From NCBI GenBank assembly GCA_903902915.1, contig CAIUWR010000040.1:1-64000 (forward strand): a stretch of 64,000 nt of DNA, read 5' to 3'. The notes below the pieces were generated by a model. It was given only the letters and a program-made list of their open reading frames with translations. It did no database searches and was not told the origin of the DNA. Source of the DNA: an uncultured Hyphomicrobiales bacterium (GTDB lineage Bacteria; Pseudomonadota; Alphaproteobacteria; Rhizobiales; Beijerinckiaceae). The translations under genes were made by a program, and so were the position numbers. Shown one piece after another: positions 8,850 through 17,021 of this stretch. How positions within the stretch are numbered: position 1 is the first letter of the stretch; the number at the start of each line of letters is the position of its first letter.

Positions 8850-11138
8850 TCACCGCTTCCACATCTGCGCCCAAAGATTTGTGAACGGATCGAAGGTGAA
8901 GCGCACCCTATGGGTTCCAGGCCCCAGCTTTACGGCGCGGAACATCACATTCGCCTGAAGGATCGGCGCAGGCTCGCCATCCACCTGCGCCGACCACCAG
9001 GGGTGCCAGATATCGTTGAGGACAAGATAACAACCTTGAGTCGAGGTCGCCTCCGCGACGACTTCCGTATTCCGATACGACAGGATTCTGGCCTGCCCGG
9101 GCGGGCCCTGCAGCGTGACGCCCGCCTCGTCTCCATCCAGCAGGACCGTGCGGGTGAAATCGACCTGCGGCCAATGTCCATCGGTCAGCATTTGGTCGAT
9201 ATCAATGATTTGCGCTGCGCCCGGCGCCATCACGCGCGGCAGGGCGCGCGGATTCTCCCACACGAAACCATCTTTGGTTTGCGCCACAAAGGTGAAGTCC
9301 TTCGGATCGAAGTCCTTGTCCATCCGCTCCAGCGGATAGCGCGAGACGATGAGGCGCACGCCAAACAGATCGGCCAGGGGCGAGCGGAAGTGCGCGTAGA
9401 GCGGCGAGAAGGTGCGCTGCTCGGGCACGGAGACCTGATCCTGAGCGTTGGTCGCGTCGGTGAAGAGCTTCATGCGGATGGGATTGAAGCCAAGATCATG
9501 GTCGAAGCCATGAATCAGCCCCGCATTGGGCCATTCATAGCCCACGGCCGCCAGCTCCACCCGGTCGCGACGATCGGGCGCCGCATGGGCGGCCAGATGC
9601 GCACGGATCAAGGCCAGCGTCTCGTTCTTCGTATCGGGGTGCAGCACGTCATAGGCCGCAGGCGGCAGGGCCGTCGATTCGTTGGGCTTGTTGCTCACCC
9701 CCAGATCCAGCGTCATGAGGGCCGCCAAAGCGGTTAGCCCCAGCCAGGGGGCGCGGCCCATCACGCCGGGCGCGGCGAACAACGCGGCGAGGGCCAGCGT
9801 CAGGGAAGCCGCGCCGATCGCCAGCGGAACCGAGGCCTGCGCGAGACGGCCCTTGTCCCAGGCGACGAACAGGCACAGTCCGAAAAGCAGGGCCAGGGCG
9901 ACGACGCCAGACTTCAGATGCACCCGTTCCGATCGGGCGATGATCGCGTGGACGCCATAGCCCGCAAGAATCGCCAGCAAGGCGCAGAGGGGAAAGGTGG
10001 CGTCGGCCGGACGGCGGTAGAGCTCGACGCCGGGAATCAGGAAAAAATATTCGAAAACAGGCGTGTACCGTCCCACCGCATAGAGAACCATGAAGATCGT
10101 CATGACGATGAAGATCCGCACCGCCCGGTCGCGCATCGCGCCTGCCGCGCAGGCGAGCGCCGCCAGCGGAATGGCGCCAAAATAGATCGCGCCCATATTG
10201 CGCGCCAGCACCAGGTCCGTTTCGCCCCACACCTGCGAGGAGGGCGGACCCCAGAAATCCTTCATGGGACCATCCACGCCAAAAAGATTGGCGACGACGG
10301 CGGACAGGAAGGCCAGCGGCGGCAAGGAGCCGCGCACCGCCTCCTCCAGGTCCATGCCGGGGCGGTTGGAGTCATCGGCCAGCGCCAGCGTGAAGGCGAT
10401 GGGGATGGCGACCGTCAGCACCCCGCCGACAAAGCCTGCGGACAGCGGCGGCAGGACGCGTTTCAGCCGGCGCCAGACGCCCGGCGCCTCCAGCACATGC
10501 CAGATCGTGTAAGCGGCCAGCACGAAGACGCATAGAAGCGCGATCTGATCGCGGCCCAGCACCATGAAGCCCGCCAGCACGCCCGCCGCAAATCCATATA
10601 AAATGGACGCGCGGGAGAGCGCGCGAGAAAGCGCCAGCAAGGTGAGCGCGAACCAGCACAGCGAGATGACCTCGCCCACATGTTGCAGCCGCCAGGCGGC
10701 GGAACCGCCGAAGGAAAAGGAAAAAGCGGCCACCAGCGCGCCAGCTGGATGCCAATGCCGGTCCTTGAAAAAGGCGATCAGCGCCAGACCCGCCAGAATG
10801 AGCATGCCGAAGACGACGGCGTCCACCGCCCGAAACGAGGGGGCCGCGTTGAAGAGCGCCAGCAGAAAATAGGGCGGCGAGAAGATCTGCGCCTGCGGAT
10901 CGGCGATTTGCGGAAAGCCCGTGAACACGTTCGGCGTCCAGAAGGGGCTGTCGCCTGCGGCGAGCGCACGGGCCAGAAACACGATCTGCGGATAGGCCTG
11001 CGCCTTGGCGTCCCAGGGAATCGTCACCGCCCCCGAAAGCCAGGGCCAGGCGAGAACGAGGGCGCCCATGATGAAGGCGAGGCTTGCGAACAGGTAGAGC
11101 TGTCCATGGGATGCGGACGGCTCGCGAGGGACTGACAT
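8850..11138 (-). CDS. YfhO-family polytopic membrane protein
   Basis: Large membrane protein of 762 aa with roughly twelve hydrophobic segments and a soluble, probably periplasmic C-terminal domain of about 220 residues. The N-terminal luminal loop with IPWDAKAQAYPQIVF and WTPNVFTGFPQIADPQ is characteristic of YfhO/GT-C fold proteins, where an acidic residue in the first loop is catalytic. Known relatives glycosylate cell-wall or lipid-linked polymers using polyprenyl-phosphate sugars. The C-terminus (CYLVLNDIWHPWWSAQVDG) is the conserved YfhO tail. The acceptor here is unknown. ribA lies 36 bases upstream in the same orientation. Confidence 0.85.
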   Translation of the reverse strand: MSVPREPSASHGQLYLFASLAFIMGALVLAWPWLSGAVTIPWDAKAQAYPQIVFLARALAAGDSPFWTPNVFTGFPQIADPQAQIFSPPYFLLALFNAAPSFRAVDAVVFGMLILAGLALIAFFKDRHWHPAGALVAAFSFSFGGSAAWRLQHVGEVISLCWFALTLLALSRALSRASILYGFAAGVLAGFMVLGRDQIALLCVFVLAAYTIWHVLEAPGVWRRLKRVLPPLSAGFVGGVLTVAIPIAFTLALADDSNRPGMDLEEAVRGSLPPLAFLSAVVANLFGVDGPMKDFWGPPSSQVWGETDLVLARNMGAIYFGAIPLAALACAAGAMRDRAVRIFIVMTIFMVLYAVGRYTPVFEYFFLIPGVELYRRPADATFPLCALLAILAGYGVHAIIARSERVHLKSGVVALALLFGLCLFVAWDKGRLAQASVPLAIGAASLTLALAALFAAPGVMGRAPWLGLTALAALMTLDLGVSNKPNESTALPPAAYDVLHPDTKNETLALIRAHLAAHAAPDRRDRVELAAVGYEWPNAGLIHGFDHDLGFNPIRMKLFTDATNAQDQVSVPEQRTFSPLYAHFRSPLADLFGVRLIVSRYPLERMDKDFDPKDFTFVAQTKDGFVWENPRALPRVMAPGAAQIIDIDQMLTDGHWPQVDFTRTVLLDGDEAGVTLQGPPGQARILSYRNTEVVAEATSTQGCYLVLNDIWHPWWSAQVDGEPAPILQANVMFRAVKLGPGTHRVRFTFDPFTNLWAQMWKR

Positions 11139-11174
11139 GGTTGGATCCGAAACAGCGTCGAGGGGTCGTATAGC

Positions 11175-12326
11175 CTATTCCTTGCCGCCCGTCTGCGCTG
11201 GCGCGCCTTCCACGTCAATGAAGTGGCCGGCCCGGTCGCGCTTGGAGGCCAGGTAGCGCACGTTCTGGTCGGTCGTGCGGCCCAGAATGCGCCGGTCGGA
11301 GACAACCTCAAGCCCGGCGGTTCCAAGCGCCGCGATCTTGACCGGGTTGTTGGTCATCACATGCACCCGGGTCACGCCAATCTGGCGCAGCATCTCGGCC
11401 GCGAAATCGAAGCTCCGCTGGTCATGGTCGAAGCCCAGCACCTCGTCGGCGTCATAGGTGTCGAAGCCCTGGGCCTGCAACTTGTAGGCGCGCATCTTGT
11501 TGGACAGGCCGTTGCCCCGCCCCTCCTGGTCCAGATAGAGCAGCACGCCGCCGCCATTCTCGGCCATGAAGCGGGTGGTGTGGCGCAACTGGTCGCCGCA
11601 GTCGCATTTCAGGCTGCCGAAGAGATCCCCCGTCAGGCAGGCTGAATGCAGCCGAACCGTCACCGGCGCGGCGAAATCGGGCTTGCCCACAATGACCGCC
11701 ACCTGATCGCGCAGGCCCTCGCCGCCGCGAAAAATGACGAATTCCGTGTCGGGAGCCCCTTCGAGCGGCACTGGCGCGCGGCCAACGATCCGCAAATCGT
11801 GCAGGCTGTTGCGGCGGAAAGCCTCCACGGCGGCCGCCTCGACCCGCGCCAGGCCTTCGCCCTCGATGTCGCGCAGGGACACCGGCAAGGCGACGACCGC
11901 AGGCAGGACCAGAGCCGCCCGGGCAAGTTCCAATGCGGCGAGATCGAGCCTGCCGGGGGTGGCGACCGGCGCATCGATGCGCGCGCCAACCTCAAGCGCC
12001 AGCGAAGCGACGCGGGCCAGATCAATGGTGGGCAGGGCGATGGCGCCGGGCTTGATCCTGTCAAGGCCAAGGTGGCGCAGGCGGGGCGCGGGCAACAGGA
12101 GACGCGCGCGGCGCTTTCCAAGCGCCTCCAGCGTCGGCGCATGGCGGGCGTCGAGCGCTTCCACGCAAAGCATCAGAAGATGGGAGCGGCCAGCCTTGAC
12201 GATGACGGGGCGGCCAGAGCGAATTTCCGCCAGGGCGCGCTCGACAGCGATCTGTCCAGGCCCGCCGTCCGCCTCAAAAATGTTCTTGATTTCAGCCACA
12301 CGACCCCCGACTGAACTTGACAGCAT
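11175..12326 (-). CDS. ribA: GTP cyclohydrolase II with degenerate RibB-like N-terminal domain
   Basis: First step of riboflavin synthesis (GTP to diaminopyrimidine phosphate). The C-terminal 200 residues are a full GTP cyclohydrolase II: zinc cysteines in SACLTGDLFGSLKCDCGDQL, then YLDQEGRGNGLSNKMRAYKL and the nucleotide-binding VMTNNPVKI. The N-terminal 170 residues resemble the DHBP synthase fold (GRPVIV), but the acidic DEDREDEGD metal-binding segment is missing, so this half is probably inactive. I use Met at 12326 (383 aa); Met at 12368 is also possible and has a better ribosome binding site (AGCAGGA). A longer upstream open frame is only the antisense of the neighbouring gene. Confidence 0.92.
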   Translation of the reverse strand: MLSSSVGGRVAEIKNIFEADGGPGQIAVERALAEIRSGRPVIVKAGRSHLLMLCVEALDARHAPTLEALGKRRARLLLPAPRLRHLGLDRIKPGAIALPTIDLARVASLALEVGARIDAPVATPGRLDLAALELARAALVLPAVVALPVSLRDIEGEGLARVEAAAVEAFRRNSLHDLRIVGRAPVPLEGAPDTEFVIFRGGEGLRDQVAVIVGKPDFAAPVTVRLHSACLTGDLFGSLKCDCGDQLRHTTRFMAENGGGVLLYLDQEGRGNGLSNKMRAYKLQAQGFDTYDADEVLGFDHDQRSFDFAAEMLRQIGVTRVHVMTNNPVKIAALGTAGLEVVSDRRILGRTTDQNVRYLASKRDRAGHFIDVEGAPAQTGGKE

Positions 12327-12401
12327 TGATTTGGTTACGTGAACGACAGCCTGTTGGATGGGCTCCATAGCGCACATCCTGCTCATTTCATAGGAGCCCT
12401 G

Positions 12402-13112
12402 ATGACTGAGGGAAAAGCGCGTGAGCGGAAAAGCGGAACCGAAAGCGCCGCGGCTGACGCATTTCAGCCCATCTTGGAGGCTCCGGCGGAGCGTCCCTTC
12501 GTGGTGGCCCAACTGGGCCAGTCGCTCGACGGACGCATCGCCACGGTGACCGGGGAGTCGCGCTACATCAATGGACCTGCGGCGCTGGATCACCTGCACA
12601 GGCTGCGCGCAGCGGTGGACGCGGTGGTGGTCGGAGCGGGCACCATCGTCGCCGACGATCCGCAGTTGACCGTTCGGCGGATCGAGGGACGCAGCCCGGC
12701 CCGTGTGGCGATCGACCCCACCGGGCGGCTGGGAAGCGGCGGCGCCTGGCTCGCCCGCGACGGGGCGCCGCTGCTGCTGGTGAGCGCGGGCGAGGCCTGC
12801 CCGCAAGGCGTGGAGCTTGTGCGCCTGCCGCTCCACGAAGGCTTGATGCGCCCGGCCGACATCGTCGCCGCGCTTTTCGCGCGCGGCTATCGCAAGCTGC
12901 TGATCGAGGGGGGCGCGCGCACCATCTCGTCCTTCATCGACGCTGGCTGCGTCAACCGCTTGCATCTGCTGATGGCGCCGGTGATCATTGGCTCCGGCAA
13001 GACCGGGCTGGAGCTCGCGCCGCAGGGCGATTTGTCGCGGGCTCTGCGTCCGCCCACCAGCGTCCATCTTCTCGCGGGGGGCGAGGTTCTTTTCGATTGC
13101 GCGCTGGTGTAG
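12402..13112 (+). CDS. RibD-type reductase domain protein (stand-alone)
   Basis: Protein of 236 aa matching the C-terminal reductase half of RibD, which has a dihydrofolate-reductase fold and uses NADPH to reduce the ribosylamino-pyrimidine in riboflavin synthesis. Signatures: VVAQLGQSLDGRIAT, YINGPAALDHLHRLRAAVDA, VGAGTIVADDPQLTVR and LLIEGGARTISSFI. The zinc deaminase half is absent, so it is either a second reductase or acts on another substrate. ATG at 12402 is supported by AGGAG 6 bases upstream. It is transcribed away from ribA from a shared promoter region of only about 75 bases or less. Confidence 0.87.
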   Translation: MTEGKARERKSGTESAAADAFQPILEAPAERPFVVAQLGQSLDGRIATVTGESRYINGPAALDHLHRLRAAVDAVVVGAGTIVADDPQLTVRRIEGRSPARVAIDPTGRLGSGGAWLARDGAPLLLVSAGEACPQGVELVRLPLHEGLMRPADIVAALFARGYRKLLIEGGARTISSFIDAGCVNRLHLLMAPVIIGSGKTGLELAPQGDLSRALRPPTSVHLLAGGEVLFDCALV

Positions 13113-13139
13113 CATCAGGCCGCAATTGGGAGGCAGAAC

Positions 13140-13700
13140 ATGTCCGATCAGATTCGCCCGCCTGTTTATTCGTCAGCGTCCAAATGGATTCATTGGCTTA
13201 CCGCGCTTTGCGTGTTGATGATCATCCCCGGCGGCATTCTCATGACCCACATGGAGGAAGGCCCGTTGCAGGACCAGATCTATGATCTGCACCGTTCCTT
13301 CGGCGTGGTCGTCTTCATTCTGGCGGTGACGCGCGTGGCGGCGCGCAAGGCCTTCGGCACGCCCGCGCCGGTGGAGGCGCTGACGCCTCTCGAGCGCCGG
13401 GCCTCGGTGGCCGTGCACCATTCCCTTCTGACGCTGATTTTCGTCATGCCGATTCTGGGCGTGGTGATGACCTCGTTCTACGGCGACGGCGTTTCCGTCT
13501 TCGGGCTCTTCACCCTGCCGCAGATGTTCGCCAAAAAAGAGCCGGTCTACGACGTGCTGGCCGCCATCCATGGCTGGCTGGGCTATTTGATGGCTGCGCT
13601 CATCCTGTCGCATTTCGGCGGGGCGATCATGCACACCTTCATCAAGCGCGACGGCGTGCTGCAAAGGATGCTGCCTGCGCCCCGAAAGGGGCAAGTTTAA
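13140..13700 (+). CDS. Cytochrome b561 family protein
   Basis: Small four-helix membrane haem protein (186 aa). Candidate haem-ligand histidines lie in or near the membrane helices: His18 (KWIHW), His51 (LHRS), His93/94 (VHHS), His144 (IHGW) and His158/His165. Family members move electrons between quinones and periplasmic acceptors or scavenge superoxide. The 27-base gap after the RibD-like gene suggests cotranscription. A GGGAGG ribosome binding site precedes the ATG. Confidence 0.9.
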   Translation: MSDQIRPPVYSSASKWIHWLTALCVLMIIPGGILMTHMEEGPLQDQIYDLHRSFGVVVFILAVTRVAARKAFGTPAPVEALTPLERRASVAVHHSLLTLIFVMPILGVVMTSFYGDGVSVFGLFTLPQMFAKKEPVYDVLAAIHGWLGYLMAALILSHFGGAIMHTFIKRDGVLQRMLPAPRKGQV

Positions 13701-13780
13701 GTTCCGCCGTTCAGCGCAGCGTCGGCGGCGCCGCCAGACATCGGGCAGGGGCAGCGACGAAGCCTGTGCGGCCCGCCAAA

Positions 13781-13813
13781 AAAAGAGCCCCGAAACCGGG
13801 GCGGGGCTCTTTC
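13781..13813. terminator. Terminator between cytochrome b561 and bicupin genes
   Basis: AAAAGAGCCCCG (13781-13792) pairs with CGGGGCTCTTT (13802-13812) around a 9-base loop. A run of A on the left and T on the right make it usable from both convergent genes. Confidence 0.9.
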
Positions 13814-13818
13814 TCGTC

Positions 13819-15045
13819 TCAGACCACGTCCTTGCGGGTGTCCGCATCGGCTGGCTTGTCGTACCATTTGGGGTCCATGCGGCAGGGGACGCCGTTTTCC
13901 CGCAGGGTCTGTTCATATTCGTTGCGGATGAACGGATCTTCCATCCAGTAGGGGATGGCGGTGCCGCCCTGATTCACGTCGATGGCGGTGTAATCGGTGT
14001 GCTTCTGGCCGGGGGCGCCGGGGTCGCGGCCGGGGTTGTGGGGGCCGAACCAGGCGCTCAGGCGGAAGTCTTCCTTGGAGACGCTGAAGTGCTGGTGATA
14101 CCAGCGCGCGCCGCCCGGCGCCGCCGTCACCAGCCCCACCGGCTCGTAGTCGAGGCGGTTGACCTGATCGGCCACGCCGTTCTCCCACGGCCGCTCGCCG
14201 CAATGCTCGGGCCATGAATAGGTGTAGCCCTTGCCCTTCAGGCAGATCAGAACCGCCGCCGAGGTATGGGCGTGGCCCTTGGAATAGCGGCCGTTCTCGT
14301 GCTGGCCGATCCAGTAATAGAAGCTGTTGTTCGTCATGAAGGGCTCGACGCGGCGATAGCCGACGGACCGGCGGTTATCGAGCGGCAGTTCGCAATTGAT
14401 GACGTCGGGGATGAAGTTGGTCTTGCGCATGGCCAGACCACGCACCGGATCGGGCTCGATGTCGTCCTTGGGCTTGAAGAAGTCATCGGCGCCGGAAAAG
14501 CGGTCTTCGAACACGAAGGGGTTCTCGAACACGGCCTTGGCGTTTTGCAGCGCGTTCAGCACGACGGGCGCGGTGGTGCCGCCCAGCAGCAGGGCGCCGC
14601 CGGAGGTCGCGTTGACGTGGCGGTGCATGGCGTTCATGGGGATCGAGAACATCGAGCCCTTCTGCCATTCGAAGACATGCTTCTTGGACTGGCCGTCGAT
14701 CCAGACTTCCGTCGAACCGCGCCCTTCCACCACGAGGAAGATCTCCTCATACATGTGCTTTTCGGGGTTCAGCGCGCCGCCGGGCGGAATCTCCACCACA
14801 TAGCAGCCCCACTTCGTTTCGGTGCCATAAAGCTGGATGAAATGGCCTTTGCCGCCGGTGCGCTTCCAGGGCATCAGGGGCAGATTCTGCACCTTGCTGA
14901 TGCCGATGCCGCGAAACACGGGAATGCCCTCGGACTCCATCCAGGCGTCATAGGGGGTGGGCTGTTTCTTGAATTCGCCGAAACCGGCCTTTTTGGCGCC
15001 GGCCGGCTCGTGCCAGTGAACGCCGTCTTTCCCGTCATGGGGCAT
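13819..15045 (-). CDS. Bicupin protein, metal site only in the C-terminal cupin
   Basis: 408 aa protein with two cupin barrels (about residues 80-160 and 245-335), the architecture of gentisate-type ring-cleaving dioxygenases. In the first barrel the HxH motif is degraded (NPEKHMYEE) though HRH is kept at 141-143. The second has GHAH (His258, His260) and YHQH (His317, His319), with Val in place of the usual glutamate. In gentisate dioxygenases the metal sits in the N-terminal barrel, so this is a distinct group. It is a paralogue of the bicupin at 18223 and lies divergent from the EutA-like gene. A metal-dependent oxygenase or isomerase function is plausible; the substrate is unknown. Confidence 0.8.
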   Translation of the reverse strand: MPHDGKDGVHWHEPAGAKKAGFGEFKKQPTPYDAWMESEGIPVFRGIGISKVQNLPLMPWKRTGGKGHFIQLYGTETKWGCYVVEIPPGGALNPEKHMYEEIFLVVEGRGSTEVWIDGQSKKHVFEWQKGSMFSIPMNAMHRHVNATSGGALLLGGTTAPVVLNALQNAKAVFENPFVFEDRFSGADDFFKPKDDIEPDPVRGLAMRKTNFIPDVINCELPLDNRRSVGYRRVEPFMTNNSFYYWIGQHENGRYSKGHAHTSAAVLICLKGKGYTYSWPEHCGERPWENGVADQVNRLDYEPVGLVTAAPGGARWYHQHFSVSKEDFRLSAWFGPHNPGRDPGAPGQKHTDYTAIDVNQGGTAIPYWMEDPFIRNEYEQTLRENGVPCRMDPKWYDKPADADTRKDVV

Positions 15046-15071
15046 GGGATCCTCCTTGGGTGAATGTCCGT

Positions 15072-15091
15072 CTTTGGCTAATCCGCCAAAG
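15072..15091. promoter_or_regulatory. Inverted repeat in the divergent bicupin/EutA-like promoter region
   Basis: CTTTGGC (15072-15078) and GCCAAAG (15085-15091) are perfect complements with a 6-base spacer, 26 bases before the bicupin start codon and about 100 before the EutA-like gene. It is a candidate operator. It does not resemble the palindrome at 24329. Confidence 0.45.
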
Positions 15092-15190
15092 GTCTGGCGC
15101 TGTCAATCTCGCTGGCGACAGTTGACTCCAATCCCGCCATGCGCGAACCAAGCAGCGGGACCGAAATGAACGAAGGGGCGAGCGCAGCGC

Positions 15191-16906
15191 ATGGCGAAGG
15201 AAGACGAGAAGAAGACCGCTGGCCACTCCATGGGCGAACATACAATGGGCCTCAGCTGGGCGCATGTGCATGCCGAAGACGCCGACCATGACCATGACGA
15301 ATTCGACTCCGACGTGCCGCTGGAAGAAAATCCGCTCTGGATCCAGGATAATGTGACGCTTGTGAGCGTCGGCATCGACATCGGCTCCTCCGGCACGCAG
15401 GTCATCTTCTCCAGGATCCACCTGCGCCGCCTCGCCGAAGAGCTGACCAGCCGCTTCTATGTGGTCGCCCGCGACACGCTGTTTCTCTCCCCGGTCTCCC
15501 TGACGCCCTATTCCAGCGAGACCCGCATCGACGACAAGGCCCTGCGCAAAATCGTCGAGGACGCCTATGAGGCGGCGGGGCTCGCCCCCGGCGACATCGA
15601 CGCTGGCGCGGTGATTCTCACCGGCGAGGCCCTGCGGCGCGAGAACGCCCAAAGCATTTCGGCCATGCTTTCGGAGGCGGGCGGCGATTTCGTCTGCGCC
15701 ACGGCGGGCCATCATATGGAGTCCATGCTCGCCGCCTATGGCTCGGGCGCGGCGCAGGCCTCGCTGGAGCTTGGCAAGCGCGTGCTGAACATCGACATTG
15801 GCGGCGGCACCACCAAGCTAGGCCTCGTGGACAAGGGCCAGTGCATCGCCACCGCCGCCTTCCATGTGGGCGGGCGCTTGCAGGTGGTGGACGAGCATTT
15901 CCGCATCACCCGCCTCGATCCCGCCGGCAAGCACCATGCGAAGCGCGCGGGCTTCGACTGGAATCTGGGCGATCAGGTGACGAGCGAGGATCTCGACAAG
16001 GTCGCCGACGTCATGGCCGAAACGCTGATCGTCGCCCTGACCCAGCGCCCCGCGCCCCATGATGTGGAGCATCTGTTCCTCACCGATCCCATCGCCGATT
16101 TCGGCGATATCGGCGGCGTCATGTTCTCGGGCGGCGTCGCCGAATATGTCTATGACCGCGAGCCGCGCGATTTCGGCGACATGGGCAAGCGGCTTGGTTC
16201 GGCCCTTGCGCGCAAGATCGCCGCCGGTCGCTTTCCCTGGCCCATGCTGCCCGCGCGCGAATGTATCCGCGCCACGGCGCTGGGCGCGTCGGAATATTCG
16301 GTGCAGCTCTCGGGCAACACGAGCTACATCTCAAATCCCGGCGCCTTGCTGCCGCGCCGCAACTTGCAGGTCATCCAGCCCGCCTTCGAATTTACCGAGG
16401 AGGTGGACGGGGAAGCGCTGGGCAAGGCGATCATCGCCCACCGCAAGGCTTTCGAGGTCGAGGGCGCAGAAATCGACATCGCGCTCGCCTTCCACTGGAA
16501 GGGCATGCCGTCCTATGACCGCATCTTCGCCACAGCGCAGGGCGTCGCCATCGGCCTCGCCGATCATATCGCGGCGCAAAAGCCCATCTATGTGATGCTG
16601 GATGGCGACATCGCGCAGACCCTGGGCGCGGTGCTGCGCGAGGATTGCAAGGTGATGAGCGAAATCCTCGTCATCGACGGCGTGATGCTGATGGACTTCG
16701 ACTATATCGACCTCGGCAAGGTGCGCATCCCCTCCTACACGGTGCCTGTGACGATCAAATCGCTGGTCTTCAGCGAGGATCCGCGCGGACTGCGCTCGAA
16801 GGAGCGCATCCACCACGTCGAGGCCGATCACGACCATCACCACCATGATCACGGCCACGGCCATCACCATCACCACCATCATCACGATCATGACGAAGGA
16901 AACTGA
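15191..16906 (+). CDS. EutA-like actin-fold ATPase with histidine-rich ends
   Basis: 571 aa protein related to EutA, the ATPase that reactivates B12-dependent ethanolamine ammonia-lyase. ATPase motifs are GIDIGSSGTQVIFSRI (phosphate 1, residues 61-76) and NIDIGGGTTKLGLVD (about 200-214); TGEALRRENAQ and CATAGHHMESMLAAYG are EutA-specific stretches. It differs by a His/Asp segment near residues 25-38 and a tail of about 25 residues that is mostly His and Asp, which should bind metal ions. No ethanolamine ammonia-lyase genes lie in the window; the neighbours are cupins, an ABC ATPase and a His-rich protein. A role in activating or metallating a neighbouring enzyme is inferred. Confidence 0.85.
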   Translation: MAKEDEKKTAGHSMGEHTMGLSWAHVHAEDADHDHDEFDSDVPLEENPLWIQDNVTLVSVGIDIGSSGTQVIFSRIHLRRLAEELTSRFYVVARDTLFLSPVSLTPYSSETRIDDKALRKIVEDAYEAAGLAPGDIDAGAVILTGEALRRENAQSISAMLSEAGGDFVCATAGHHMESMLAAYGSGAAQASLELGKRVLNIDIGGGTTKLGLVDKGQCIATAAFHVGGRLQVVDEHFRITRLDPAGKHHAKRAGFDWNLGDQVTSEDLDKVADVMAETLIVALTQRPAPHDVEHLFLTDPIADFGDIGGVMFSGGVAEYVYDREPRDFGDMGKRLGSALARKIAAGRFPWPMLPARECIRATALGASEYSVQLSGNTSYISNPGALLPRRNLQVIQPAFEFTEEVDGEALGKAIIAHRKAFEVEGAEIDIALAFHWKGMPSYDRIFATAQGVAIGLADHIAAQKPIYVMLDGDIAQTLGAVLREDCKVMSEILVIDGVMLMDFDYIDLGKVRIPSYTVPVTIKSLVFSEDPRGLRSKERIHHVEADHDHHHHDHGHGHHHHHHHHDHDEGN

Positions 16907-16920
16907 CCTTCGTCATGATC
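16886..16920 (+). other. Perfect 14-bp stem-loop spanning the stop codon of the EutA-like gene
   Basis: GATCATGACGAAGG (16886-16899) and CCTTCGTCATGATC (16907-16920) are exact complements with a 7-base loop, AAACTGA, that contains the stop codon. There is no T-tract. It may be a transcript-end stabiliser, a rho-linked terminator or a recent duplication-inversion. Confidence 0.9.
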
Positions 16921-17021
16921 GAGTGCTATGAAGACAAATCGGGGAAAGCTGGCGCAAAGTCGGCGAACCGGGGTCCGGGCGCAACCTGGGCTATGGGCGG
17001 GAACGATCCAGGGAGGCGAAT

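Noticed and set aside
12327-13115. Apparent N-terminal extension of ribA by 260 residues
   Set aside because: It is the antisense of the RibD-type gene, has no domain, and normal RibA length is reached from 12326 or 12368.
16820-16900. CAC/CAT-rich stretches here and at 20990-21076 as DNA repeats or CRISPR
   Set aside because: They are histidine and aspartate codons in real genes, with no spacer structure.
15191-16906. Ethanolamine utilisation operon
   Set aside because: Only an EutA-like gene is present; no lyase subunits, shell proteins or EutR are visible.
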